Part shown: in pieces, positions 1 to 10,210 of the stretch
How positions within the stretch are numbered: position 1 is the first letter of the stretch
How the letters are laid out: each line of letters starts with the position of its first letter
From: Lytechinus variegatus
Lineage: Eukaryota > Echinodermata > Echinoidea > Temnopleuroida > Toxopneustidae
Direction of reading: 5' to 3'
Assembly (NCBI RefSeq): GCF_018143015.1
Contig: NC_054743.1
Location: 41,310,922 to 41,374,921 of the forward strand
DNA: 64,000 nucleotides
Program-made: the position numbers and the translations under genes
Notes under the pieces: generated by a model
What the model was told of the DNA's origin: nothing
Seen by the model: the letters and a program-made list of their open reading frames with translations, nothing else
Database searches by the model: none

Positions 1-3
1 CAG

Positions 4-96
4 CATTGCGCATTTAGCCAGCGGGCTGTACGCGCATTGTTACCTTATTCAATGAAATCGCATTGTGACGTCACCTCCTAAAGCCGTGCAATGGTA
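4..96. repeat. 93-bp direct repeat, copy 1
   Basis: Positions 4-96 recur almost exactly at 409-501 (offset 405). Both copies run from CATTGCGCATTTAGCCAGCG to GTGCAATGGTA with only a few substitutions. The two copies bracket a foldback element and about 150 bp of other sequence, so the arrangement may be a duplication or a composite transposon. No protein is supported here. Confidence 0.75.
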
Positions 97-261
97 TACA
101 AATAGCGAATAGGCATGAGTGCGATGGTGCGAGATTTCGCATGAGGTGAAAGAAAGATGCTCTATTCAACGAGGCGTTAGCCGAGTTGAATAGAGCGTTT
201 CTTTCTTTCACCGAATGCGAAATCTCGCACCATTGCACGAATAAGAATATTCGCTATTTGT
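97..261. mobile_element. Foldback (palindromic) MITE-like element
   Basis: Two long imperfect inverted arms meet around a short loop. The left arm (about 97-170) starts ACAAATAGCGAATA and the right arm (about 185-261) ends TATTCGCTATTTGT. Inside the arms GAGATTTCGCAT, GGTGAAAGAAA and CTCTATTCAAC are matched by their reverse complements. The loop GAGGCGTTAGCCGAG resembles the loops of foldbacks near 42.5 kb and 47.8 kb, which suggests one family. No transposase is present. Class assignment is inference. Confidence 0.7.
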
Positions 262-408
262 GTTGTACAACGCCTCGGAATCTAGCGAAAATATGAAAAA
301 AAACAAGAGTTTTTCCATCAAGTAATCTATGAAAAGGGAGCAAAAATATTGAAAGCGAAAAGCAAAATCCCACAAGCCGGGCCCACAAGCGCGCATGATC
401 TTGGACAA

Positions 409-501
409 CATTGCGCATTTAGCCAGCGGGCTGTACGCGCATTGTCACCTTATTTAATAAAATCGCATTGTGACGTCACCTCTTAAAGCCGTGCAATGGT
501 A
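409..501. repeat. 93-bp direct repeat, copy 2
   Basis: This is the second copy of the 4-96 repeat. It runs directly into the 98-bp tandem array that starts at 501. Confidence 0.75.
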
Positions 502-810
502 CATTTTGGATGGTACGTCTTGTGTGCAACGGTACGAATGTGTGACATTCAGCCTCCCATTTGATCGCGTACAACAAGCTAAGTAGGCGTTGTACAATAC
601 ATTTTGGATGGTACGTCTTGTGTGCAACGGTACGAATGTGTGACATTCAGCCTCCCATTTGATCGCGTACAACAAGCTAAGTAGGCGTTGTACAATACAT
701 TTTGGACGCTACATTTTGGATGGTACGTCTTGTGTGCAACGGTACGAATGTGTGACGTTCAGCCTCCCATTTGATCGCGTACAACTAGCTAAGTAGGCGT
801 TGTACAATAC
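501..810. repeat. 98-bp tandem repeat, three copies
   Basis: Units start at 501, 599 and 711 with ACATTTTGGATGGTACGTC and end with GTAGGCGTTGTACAATAC. The first two are nearly identical at a period of 98. Between units 2 and 3 a 14-bp partial restart (697-710) shifts the register. The third unit differs by a few bases, for example GACGTT for GACATT. Short open frames across the array (454-675, minus) are by-products of the repeat. Confidence 0.85.
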
Positions 811-825
811 ATATTGTAGGATGGG

Positions 826-1028
826 GGGTCGGGTGTCCGGACACTTATCTTTTTGAAGCCTTTTTTTTGTCTGTGGATTACACTAAAAATATGAATTCAT
901 TACTTGTAATCATTATCTATTTTGTTCTTTATAATATTTTCGAACGTTTTGTACTAAAAATTGATGAAACTTCGCTTGTAAATTTTTCCAAATGACATTC
1001 TAAAATTGATCGTCCGGACACACAACCC
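826..1028. mobile_element. MITE with GTGTCCGGAC terminal inverted repeats, copy 1
   Basis: The left end GGGTCGGGTGTCCGGAC (826-842) is the near reverse complement of the right end GTCCGGACACACAACCC (1012-1028). A second element of the same structure lies at 42901-43117 and shares internal sequence such as TTGATGAAACTTCGCTTGT and a CAAATG...AAAATTGAT block before the right end. It has no coding capacity. I saw no clear target-site duplication. Its right end directly abuts the receptor-tail fragment. Confidence 0.7.
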
Positions 1029-1029
1029 G

Positions 1030-1479
1030 TCCGGATACACAACAACTGGGTATACAGTCGATGATGTCCAGGAGAATTCCATACAGACAGGCAGAAAGAC
1101 AAAGATCAAAGATTCACATACAACATTAGACCCATCTTCACCTCAATCTGCTGAGATGAATCTGGATTCTTACAATCAATTTATACACCAGACAGAACCA
1201 TTTTCATCATCAGTCGATCAAACTCCAACTGCACCATTTGATGACACCATTCCAGATTCAACGGACTTCCTGTATGCAAAACCAGATATGAATCGAAAGA
1301 CCAAAACTGTCACCTCTGCGGAGCCTGATTACGATGACCCAAGGGTTCCTGGAGAAGAATTTTTTCAAAGAATCGGCGCCAAAGAAAGTCAAAGAAAGTC
1401 AAGAATGTCGTGCAGGATGGTGATAATGTGCTTAATGCGTTATTGTCTGAAGGACTTGATGAACATATGTTTATGGTAA
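1030..1479 (+). pseudogene. Cytoplasmic-tail fragment of the Ig-like receptor family
   Basis: This open stretch contains YTVDDVQ (Y codon at 1051), then FLYAKPDMNRKTK and DYDDPRVPGEEFF. The same motifs occur in the same order in the tails of the receptors at 10211-12328 and 23919-25976. No signal peptide, Ig-like region or membrane segment precedes it; instead it begins just after the MITE ending at 1028. The cysteine and serine of the usual YCS[VL] motif are missing. The frame is lost after about 1400, and no LY[MIV]N terminus is visible. It is probably the decayed 3' end of a sixth array member. A terminal exon of a gene further left is less likely. Confidence 0.65.
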
Positions 1480-1567
1480 TCTCAGTGTTGAAATGACAGA
1501 GGCCAAACTGGGTTTTCAAGGATACAACTTGATTGCGTTTTTTAGAAACAATGTCATATTGACATTT

Positions 1568-2236
1568 TAACCCTAAAAGGACTGGGGCCATGATGACCCC
1601 CCCCCCCAACGCTTTGTGCGATATTTCCGGAACGCGAAAAGATAGCGCGACAAAATGTTATGACTTTTTTGTTAAGTCTCGCGCGAATTCGCGGCGTATG
1701 GGTATAGCATCGCGACACCACCTGACTTTTTATTAGACAATGTTATGCCGACAATTTCATGTACAAAGTCTATGGGAGATGAAATTTGTGAATATTGTGA
1801 AAGGTGTGAATATTTTTTCATTCTAACTAGTCTGCTCAATCGATTTAGGGATCTATTCAGATGTGAAATGGTTTGTAATAATTTCCATTGAAAAGACAGT
1901 GAAAGACAAAGAAAATACATAAGAAATACTGAAAAAACAGACTGGCAATACGTAAGGAAAAAATTACTTTTGCAATTCTTTCTTTGTTGAAAAAAATAAA
2001 ATTTGAAGTGAAATTGGGTCGTAAATAGGCAAAAAATGTTCTTCATGAATAAATTTGCATAGTTTATCCACAATAAAAGAAAATTATTATTTGTTGATTT
2101 TTTCATACTGAAGTGTTGTTCATACGGTATAGAATGTGCGTGCCAAATTTCGGCGCAATCGCACGAACGGCGGCCATCATGCTCCCCCCCCCTCCGTCCT
2201 CAATACATCTGAAATAGGCGAGACTTTTTAGGGTTA
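1568..2236. mobile_element. Non-autonomous element with TAACCCTAAAA ends
   Basis: The left end TTAACCCTAAAAGG and the right end CTTTTTAGGGTTA form a terminal inverted repeat of about 11 bp. Both subterminal regions carry a poly-C run (near 1598 and 2184) next to a CATGATG or CATCATG sequence. The interior of about 670 bp is AT-rich and has no credible gene. The superfamily is unknown. Confidence 0.5.
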
Positions 2237-2537
2237 TTGTCATAATTTTTCTTGATTGATTGGCCGATATGGCCTTTTATTGCATCCAAGATAAAATCAT
2301 ACATTTAACATGATAAAACAATATTTACAAATATTATAAAGAGGCAAAGGGATAAAAAAGCAAAATACAATTTTAGAGATAACAATTACAACAAATGAAA
2401 GCCTAACATACAAGTACCGGATGCAGGGGACCAGCAAAGGCCAAAGGCCTATCAAGGCTAGTCCCCAAACATAACATAACAATAAATAAATAAAGTATAC
2501 ACCAAATACAAAAGGGCAAAAACAGGCAACTGAAAGT

Positions 2538-5500
2538 CTATTTAATGAACGATTGATTAATAAGATATGATTTGTATTGTCTTTTAAAAAGAGACATTGA
2601 CTGATAAGATTTCTGTTCTGATTTCAAATTATTCCAAATAATCGGTCCTCTATAATTAATAATGGAACGAGAAAAATCATATTTGTACTTTGGCAAGTAT
2701 AGATCATTATAGTTTCTTGTTGCATATTTATTGACTGCCCTTTGAAAAATAAATAAATCATGAAAACATTCAGGCAAAACATTTTTAAAATAATGATACA
2801 TAAATATGGCAACACAGTACACATTCAGGTCAAATATTGTTAATATATTGAGATTTTTAAAAATTATGTTTGTATGGGCAAGGTATGATGACTTTGTTAT
2901 TATTCTAATAGCACGTTTCTGCAACAAATATAACCTCTGTAATAAGTATTTTGGACAATTTCCCCATATGATGTTACAATATATCAACTGTGGCAAGATC
3001 ATAATTTCAGGAGAACTGACATTGGTAAAATATATCTAATTCTACTCAATATTCCTATGACACAGGATATCTTACGAGAAATTTCATCTACATGATCTTT
3101 CCAAATTAATTTATTGTCCAATTTCACACCAAGAAATTTTACAGATTCTGTCATTTGTATTTCATTATCATCAATATATATTTTAATTTGACTTAAATCC
3201 AGGCATTTATTTTTTGTTTTGAAAATTATTAAATTTGTTTTATCGAAATTAAGTAACAATTTGTTTGCAAAAAACCAAGAATGAACTTTTCGTAACTCAA
3301 TATTGATGCAATTTGATGCTCTTACTAGATTATCATCAGAAATAAAAAGGCTTGTGTCATCTGCGAATAAAATAAAAGATAATATATCACTAGAATTCGG
3401 TAAATCATTCACATATAACAGAAAGAGAAGAGGGCCGAGATTTGAACCTTGGGGAATGCCTGTAGAAATGGCATTGCCAGAAGTAAAATTTCCAATGCTA
3501 ACAAACTGTTTCCTGATAGATAATTACTTATTAAGTCATTTGCAATACCCCGGAAGCCATAAAAATATAATTTCTTCATTAAAATACGGTGATCCATACA
3601 GTCAAAGGCTTTCGAAAGGTCTAAAAAAAAGTCCAATCAATTTTTTTTTATTTTCAAAAGAGTTGGCAATCTTTTCTGTAAGATCTAAAAGGGCATGATG
3701 AGTACTGTGTCTCTTTCTAAACCCATACTGTCTCTCATATAGTATATTATTCTTTTCAAGATATGTCATCATTTGATCACAAAGTATTTTTCAAAAATCT
3801 TGCTAAAAACAGTTAAAACAGAAATGGGTCTGTAATTATTCAAATGAGTTTTATCTCCTTTTTTAAAGACAGGTAAAACTTTGGCAAGTTTCAAAGAATC
3901 TGGGAAAGCACAATGTCCAATTAAGAGATTAATGATATAACACAGTGGTTGGGCTATTGCAAAGGCAGAATGCTTTACTACTTTTGGATGGATACCATCA
4001 TAGCCTTGACTTTTATTAGCATCTAGTCCTTTAATAATTTTAATAACATCACAAGTTTTAACTGGACAAAAGAACATAGACGAAGGGTAATTTCCTTTTA
4101 ACCAGTGACTTATGTCTAGTTTAGGATCTGAACGTCCAGCTTCTATGCTGTCTTGAATTTTTTTCCCAATACTAACAAAATAATCATTAAAAATCTTAAC
4201 AATATCTTGTTTTTCTATAAAAATTTGACCATTGTGTTCAATTCTCATATCATCATTTGTTGGCCTTTTTTGTTCATTACTTCGTTAATCATATTCCACA
4301 AAGATCTTATATTGTGTTTAGCGCATTCAAACTTTTTCTGATAATATTCTCGTTTTGCTGTTCGAATCATACTATTTATAAAATTACGATTTCTTTTATA
4401 AGTATCATGTCGATATAATGTAGGTTTTTTTAATGAATTTCTTATATAAAATATTTTTTCTTTTATTTTTTGTTTTAATTGTTTAGTCATCCATGTCTTA
4501 GCTTTATTATCATCCTTCTTTTTTACTATGACAGTCTTAAAATATTCACCATACAATTGTTTAAAAATATCCAAAAAGGTGTCATAGCATTTGTTAACGT
4601 CATGTATATCATAAAGACATGTCCAATCGGTAAGGTTCAATTGTAAACAGAATCTATCAATGTTTTTGTCACTATAATCAACTTTCACATATTCTTGGAC
4701 ACTGTATCAACCTGATCATTTAGACCAACAATCATAAAAGGTGTCAAATGATCGCTAACATCTGTTGTTAAGATTCCAGCTCTAATAATATTTTCATCAT
4801 GATTATAAAGAATATTATCAACAGCTGTAGCTGAAGTTGAAGTCACACGTGTTGGTTCAGAGATTTGTGGAATGTATGAGTATGAAAGAAACATGTTTAG
4901 GAAATCCTGGACACTTGTTTTCTTACTATATACATCGACATTGAACATGTTGAAATCTCCCATTACTATACACTCTTTCTTTTCTCCTTCAATAATATTC
5001 AGACTTGGTTGTATTGCATCTAGAAAATCCTGTACCTTCTGACCCGGTGGTCTATAAAATACAGTAACTATTACATTGGTAACTTTAGTAACGATTTCAA
5101 TAAATATGCTTTCTACACTGTCACGAAAAATATCTAAATCAAACCTTCTTTTATATCTTAATTTTTTGGATATGTAAAGACCAACACCTCCTCCTCTCTT
5201 GTTTTGTCTGCAATTTCCTATAAATTCAAAATGTGAGATTCCAATAAATTGCAAGTCATTTTCTTTGAGCCATATTTCTGAGACTCCAACAACAGTAGTA
5301 GGATCTTCTATAACATTAAAATCATTTAAAAATGATTCAAAATTACATCTCAAACTCCTACAATTATAGTGGTATAGTTTTAAATTTGAAATCGCAACTT
5401 TATCTAACACATTTTCTTTGTATTCATGAACAGAAAAATATTCATCATTTGTTTCTAATAAGGAAGAAATCTCATCAATATCATCATCATTATAATTATC

Positions 5501-5602
5501 TTGACATAATACACATTCATTACATGGTGAATTGTTTTGATTTATATTACGTTGCCTAATACAAAGACCACACTTACATAGAGACATAATACAAATTTGC
5601 AC
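2538..5602 (-). pseudogene. Non-LTR retrotransposon ORF2 (endonuclease and reverse transcriptase), frameshifted
   Basis: Read from 5602 downwards, a Cys-rich N-terminus leads into an APE-type endonuclease (4685-5602) with SEIWLKE, GGGVGLYI, FYRPPG, MGDFN and SDHLTPF. A linker follows (4245-4688), then reverse-transcriptase blocks: YRPISVLTVFSKIFEK (about 3780-3835), FLDLSKAFDCMDH (about 3590-3640), GIPQGSNLGPLLFLLYVNDL (about 3400-3460) and the catalytic FADDTSLF (about 3340-3365). The C-terminal region reaches 2538. In a living element the product nicks target DNA and primes reverse transcription there. Here the reading frame changes at least at about 4686, 4247, 3700 and 3510 and near 3000, so no full-length protein can be made. 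Confidence 0.9.
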
Positions 5603-5700
5603 GTAAAATTACGCACACAGTTTTTTTAAACGAGTGTTATTTTAAATTAAAAATATCTACTAAAATATAATTCATATCATCATTGACTATCATTCGTTCC

Positions 5701-6057
5701 TTATGGAGGAAAATAACTGTTTAAGTATTATTATCATTTTTTTTTTCTTTTTTTTCTCTCTTTCTTTACAAGTCAGGAATACTATATTCAGTTCAGGAAC
5801 TTGAGTTCAGTTTCTTCAAGTCATCTTCGCTTCGTATAAGCTTTGTTCATCGCTTTCCACCAGTTGCTGGAAATTCTACAATAATACGTCCATCTGAAGA
5901 CCATGCATTAATAACATGTTCATGACGAGAGGCCATACGAAGAAGGTCAACATTTCGCTTCTTTATGGAGGAAAATAACTGTTTAATATTATTGTTTTTT
6001 TTTTCTTTCTATACAAGTCAGGAATATTATATTCAGTTCAGGAACTTGAGTTCAGTT
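5701..6057 (-). repeat. Direct repeats flanking an ORF1 remnant
   Basis: A segment of about 100 bp beginning TTATGGAGGAAAATAACTGT occurs at 5701-5812 and again at 5963-6057, and both copies end GAACTTGAGTTCAGTT. Between them, 5847-5960 on the minus strand encodes the end of a retrotransposon ORF1-like protein (RMASRHEHVINAWSSDGRI, then a stop). The structure suggests a local duplication or template switch in the 5' half of the non-LTR element. Confidence 0.65.
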
Positions 6058-6882
6058 GGAAGCAAATATTAACATGTAATATTTTATCAACATTTACTTT
6101 CCTTATATTCTTGTTTACTGGTATTGTATATTTCCAATTTCAATATTCTACTTTTGATATACTTAACATGTCCATTGTAGTTTATTTTTCTCTAGGCCGA
6201 TTTTCTGCTACCTAATTCTCGAAGGAATTAGACGTGTTTAAGAAACTTTGAAAACTTGCGTTTCAGTACACTTTTCCAAATTAGTTTATTTTCTCCTCCT
6301 TTTTTCCTCTAATATCTATATATAATTTAGGGAAGAGTAGAGACAGGAAGTCTCTGAGTAATTTGTCGGATTTACTATCTCATTAGTTTCTATACATAAC
6401 AAAAGGGCTGTCAAACGACTTATTTACTTAAACAAAAAAATAGGTCAACATTTCAGAAAACAAGCTTCAAGAGGCTTTCGGGTTTGTCTTCAAATTATTT
6501 CACCTTGGAAAAAGAAAGTTTCGACAGGTGAAAAAAAATACGCAGATAATTTATCATAATAATGGTTTTCCAAGCTGTCAAGCCCAACTTAGAACAGATG
6601 ATTTATTAATCCAGATTAAAAGTTATCTCTTCAAAAGAATCGGTTTGGGGTTCCGGAATAAAAACATCAGGCGCAGATCGTAACAAACTTTTAAGTGCAA
6701 TGATCATTCTTTCTCTATAATACTAAGACCACAGGACATCTCATGAGCATTCTGCATTCAAAGTTTTGCAGGCGAGTGTAAATTTCATATTGAAAGGCTT
6801 GTTGGGAATTGGACATTCAAGCGTAAAGAATCATTATACCTCATGCTTTCTAGATTTTTTTTTCTCGATCCTAGACTTCAAA
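6058..6882. other. Upstream region of receptor A
   Basis: This AT-rich stretch holds no recognisable gene or strong repeat. A pyrimidine-rich stretch ending TTTTGCAG at about 6770 could be a splice acceptor for a 5' leader intron, because the first ATG in frame is at 6883. No TATA-type promoter could be assigned with confidence. Confidence 0.4.
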
Positions 6883-9129
6883 ATGTTGCGGATGACTAGT
6901 AGCATGTTCATTATCACAACATTTGTCATTTTCTTTGTGGAAGTTCTCATCAGTCAGTCTGTTGCTGAAGGTGACTTGTGCGAATATAGATGGAAATCCG
7001 TGAGTGCTGTAAAATCCCACAATGTCACGGTTGGGTTTTCCCTTAAGAAACCACTACCCTTAAATTACACCATTAGTTGGATCGGACCAGCATCGCGTTT
7101 TGCCGTTTGCTCCGATCAAAAGAAATGTTCAAAGAACCATACAAAGAATGTCTACTCAAGATACGAACTGAATGACAAATGTGACCGAACGGAATATGAG
7201 CTTATTATCTTGAATGCAGATTTTATCGATTCTGGAACTCACATTATTTCAGTATTGCATGATAAAGGTATGGTAAGCCTATGTACAGCTATGATATTTG
7301 AGCTAGATGTTGTTAGTGAAGTGCCAAACTGTTCCATGTATTTTCACATAAAGAATCGGATTCTGGAGATGACATGTGAGTACTTATTTGGCGATAATGG
7401 CGATCGGGCGCAACTTGTTGCAGGAAATCGCACCCTGCACGAACAAAGCTCTACAACGATCGGTTTGGGAAAGCAGTACCCATTGACTCATCATAGATTC
7501 GGTGTGTTCTTTGATCTTGAAGATGTGAACATTGGACGGAGGATACCTAGCATGTGTTTGGTATCGAATGAAAAACTGAATTTGTCAAACTCGTGCAGAT
7601 TTCCTCAAATTACACGCCACATCCTTCAATATCATGACGAAGATATTTTCAAATTCAATAACTGTTGCGAAATGAACGCAACCGTATCCCTTTCATGGTG
7701 GGTCAATGGCGATAGTATTTCAGAACCAATGAGCAGCCATAATTTTTTTGTAGTGTCTAAAAAGGGGTTCGTAGTTTTCTTTTGTGGACAGGAAAATGTG
7801 AAGTCTTCGTTAAATGTCCGTCACATGATAACTTTAAACGCTCCAGAAGGGAAATATAACTTGTCATTTTCTACCAAACACAATGAAACCATGCATTCCC
7901 AAATAGGCAGTGATATTAAAGAAAATACAACATGCCAAACAATCACCGTATGTGCGAAATATGTTGAAGTTTCATCCCTCAATTACACTACACCCCAAGA
8001 ACCTTGTACATCTTGGAAACCCAAAGATGATGACTCTTCGTCAAACCGTGCCGTGAGTGAAGTGATGAACACTACTGATATGTCCAGTGGAATAAATAAG
8101 ATGCCAATCTACATTTGGATAACGTCAGCAAGTGCATTACTAATAAGTATAAGTGTTTGCGTTGGAATCATCTTCAGCAAATGCTATAAACGGACATTAA
8201 TCAAATATCAATATCGAGTAAAAAGGGATAAAGCACGTGGGATTAGACTCAGCGAAATTCAAACAGTAGATGAAGAGTCGGTGGAGAAGAACGTGTCAGT
8301 TGGCGCTACAGCAAATGTGACAAACCCTGGTGAGCAAGGTATCGAAGGCTCTCACATAAGTCTTATGCATGAACCACAGGTGCATGCATCTAATTTGCAA
8401 CATCGAGGCAGTCTACCAGAGCTCCCTCAACGACGTAGGTGCATAGATACGGAAAAGGGTTTATTTGTCAAAGCCCAACATACTGGACACCCAGAAGGTC
8501 AGAATACCGTCAAGAGAAACCTTTCTCTCAACACAGACATAGCAAAGACTACAGTAGATCCCACTGAACGTATTCCCGGAGCCCTAGCGTCAGGGCCAGA
8601 TGACACCTACTGCTCTGTGAATGACCTTGGTGACTCTGGCGGCAATTATTCTTCTGAGAACAGGGTGCATAGGATGTCCCCATCAAACATGGCATCATGG
8701 CCACTCTTTCCCTCTGGTTACAAGGAGAATTCTACAGATGGCGGAAAAGTTTTCAACAATCTATCTTTTTGTGGTACGCCCAAAATTGAAAACCGCAACA
8801 TTGTAGTGGATAGAGATAATGGACTCACAGCCGATGTAGGTGCATTGTATGCCAAGCCCGACTTGGACCGAAAGACCAAGAATTTAGTCGGTGACCCAGA
8901 TCTTACTACGAAAACAGACTTTGGCAATGAGCGTTCAGATTCAACGACACTCTGTTGTTCAAACGTTTGTAACGACGGAAGAGACAGTCGCCAAGAGATC
9001 CCTGTGATACTGAGTGATGAAACTCCAACTGTTGACCGAAGCTATAATAGCGCAGCTGTAATCATCGGAGAATGTACAGATGATGACGATCTGTATATGA
9101 ATACATCTAACGATACACTTTGTAAATGA
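6883..9129 (+). CDS. Receptor A: Ig-like single-pass membrane protein with tyrosine-motif tail
   Basis: The coding exon of 748 residues is intact. I chose the ATG at 6883 because the open frame further upstream has no ATG and because a signal peptide follows at once (MFIITTFVIFFVEVLI). Three divergent Ig-like units follow. The first ends in a DSGTH motif (residue 116) typical of Ig strand F, the second starts near MTCEY (163) and the third contains SWWVN (272) and FFCG (about 301). Many N-glycosylation sequons are present. The membrane helix is about 408-430 (IYIWITSASALLISISVCVG). The tail carries YCSVND (Y576), LYAKPDLDRKTK (Y656) and LYMNTS (Y738); the YDDP motif of its relatives is replaced by GDPDL. 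The family is not one I can name. A signalling receptor is the inferred role. Its closest ectodomain relative is the protein at 28856-30202 (shared SSSN and VSEV before the helix). Confidence 0.85.
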   Translation: MLRMTSSMFIITTFVIFFVEVLISQSVAEGDLCEYRWKSVSAVKSHNVTVGFSLKKPLPLNYTISWIGPASRFAVCSDQKKCSKNHTKNVYSRYELNDKCDRTEYELIILNADFIDSGTHIISVLHDKGMVSLCTAMIFELDVVSEVPNCSMYFHIKNRILEMTCEYLFGDNGDRAQLVAGNRTLHEQSSTTIGLGKQYPLTHHRFGVFFDLEDVNIGRRIPSMCLVSNEKLNLSNSCRFPQITRHILQYHDEDIFKFNNCCEMNATVSLSWWVNGDSISEPMSSHNFFVVSKKGFVVFFCGQENVKSSLNVRHMITLNAPEGKYNLSFSTKHNETMHSQIGSDIKENTTCQTITVCAKYVEVSSLNYTTPQEPCTSWKPKDDDSSSNRAVSEVMNTTDMSSGINKMPIYIWITSASALLISISVCVGIIFSKCYKRTLIKYQYRVKRDKARGIRLSEIQTVDEESVEKNVSVGATANVTNPGEQGIEGSHISLMHEPQVHASNLQHRGSLPELPQRRRCIDTEKGLFVKAQHTGHPEGQNTVKRNLSLNTDIAKTTVDPTERIPGALASGPDDTYCSVNDLGDSGGNYSSENRVHRMSPSNMASWPLFPSGYKENSTDGGKVFNNLSFCGTPKIENRNIVVDRDNGLTADVGALYAKPDLDRKTKNLVGDPDLTTKTDFGNERSDSTTLCCSNVCNDGRDSRQEIPVILSDETPTVDRSYNSAAVIIGECTDDDDLYMNTSNDTLCK

Positions 9130-10210
9130 AAATCTCAAAGAAAAAAGGGTCGTTTTACTTTGTTTTTGTCCTCAATTATTGTATCTAACTACATGTGGGC
9201 TTTCTGATATTTCTAATGATGTTCCTTAACGAAAATATGGGATCTACACAATGAAGGTTTAAGACGAATTAAATATACGATATTTATATATTGACTATAA
9301 GAGTTAAACTAGACGATATCATTTCATGTTTAATATCATGCTTAAATGTCAGGGTGACTGGTATGATGGAAGTAAGCAAATTTTAACCCCGGCAACACTG
9401 AAAGAACTATAACAATGTCACAAAAAGACGAGAATCATCAAGCCAATCATGCCAATCTTTGACCACCGATATCTTATACAGTCTCACGAAAATCAATCGG
9501 GTTGCTTCATGACATGTATCTATTATTATACATATGTTATTTACATAATGGAAAATAATAAAGAAATGTTTTAAAGTTGATTTCTAAGTAATTAATATGA
9601 ACAAACTATATAAAGTTGGTTGGTATATCAAGCCATGCATTCTCAATATTTTTTATCAATAGATATTCTATACATGTAATTTTCTTTCTTGAACCATGAA
9701 CAAGAGAGGTCAACTATGCATGGCTTTTAAATAATTCGATAATGTAATTTTCAATATTGGTTTCATTCTACAAAGAGCAATCACAATTGTGATTTAACTT
9801 CTTCAGCCATTATCTAAGCACCTTTTTTGATTTATTATTTGCTGTTGATACTTTTGACTAACTAAACTGAAACTGGTGTTGCCTAAGAGATCCGAAAGTC
9901 ATTAATTTTATTGACTCCTCCCAATAGATAAAAGTTGTGAACTGTAGTATCGAGAGCCTCCATTATTTTCAATCATTTGTCTTTCTGATGGCATCAAGTG
10001 TTACGGTTAAATCTCATAAACAGAGTTATACGTGTACCATTTTTACAGTTTACTTCCTTTTTCGTCAAATACTTTGATCTTCGCAGAAGTGCATGACGTT
10101 TTCCAAGCTTCATTGTGTCAAGCTGAATATGTTTATAACGGCGACAAGTACAAGGCACAAGGCCGGCATATTAACACCAAGCTAAAAGTTTACGAGAGGA
10201 AGTCTTTACC
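9130..10210. other. Intergenic region between receptors A and B
   Basis: About 1.1 kb of AT-rich DNA. A canonical AATAAA signal at about 9557-9562, roughly 430 bases after the stop, is a good candidate for the receptor A poly(A) site. I see no other gene. The short distance to the next start suggests simple tandem duplication. Confidence 0.5.

Larger units (their letters stand above)
2245..6057 (-). mobile_element. Decayed CR1/L2-like non-LTR retrotransposon
   Basis: The element reads on the minus strand. An ORF1-type tail lies at 5847-5960, an ORF2 (endonuclease plus reverse transcriptase) at 2538-5602, and a 3' untranslated region continues to about 2245. There is no long terminal repeat. 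The reverse-transcriptase motifs and linear layout fit the CR1/L2/Jockey group. The element separates the tail fragment at 1.0 kb from the intact receptor array, so it is probably one of the insertions that enlarged this locus. Frameshifts throughout ORF2 show that it is inactive. Confidence 0.85.

Noticed and set aside
208..411. Minus-strand 67-codon frame near the first foldback
   Set aside because: It overlaps the foldback arm and repeat sequence and has no domain features.
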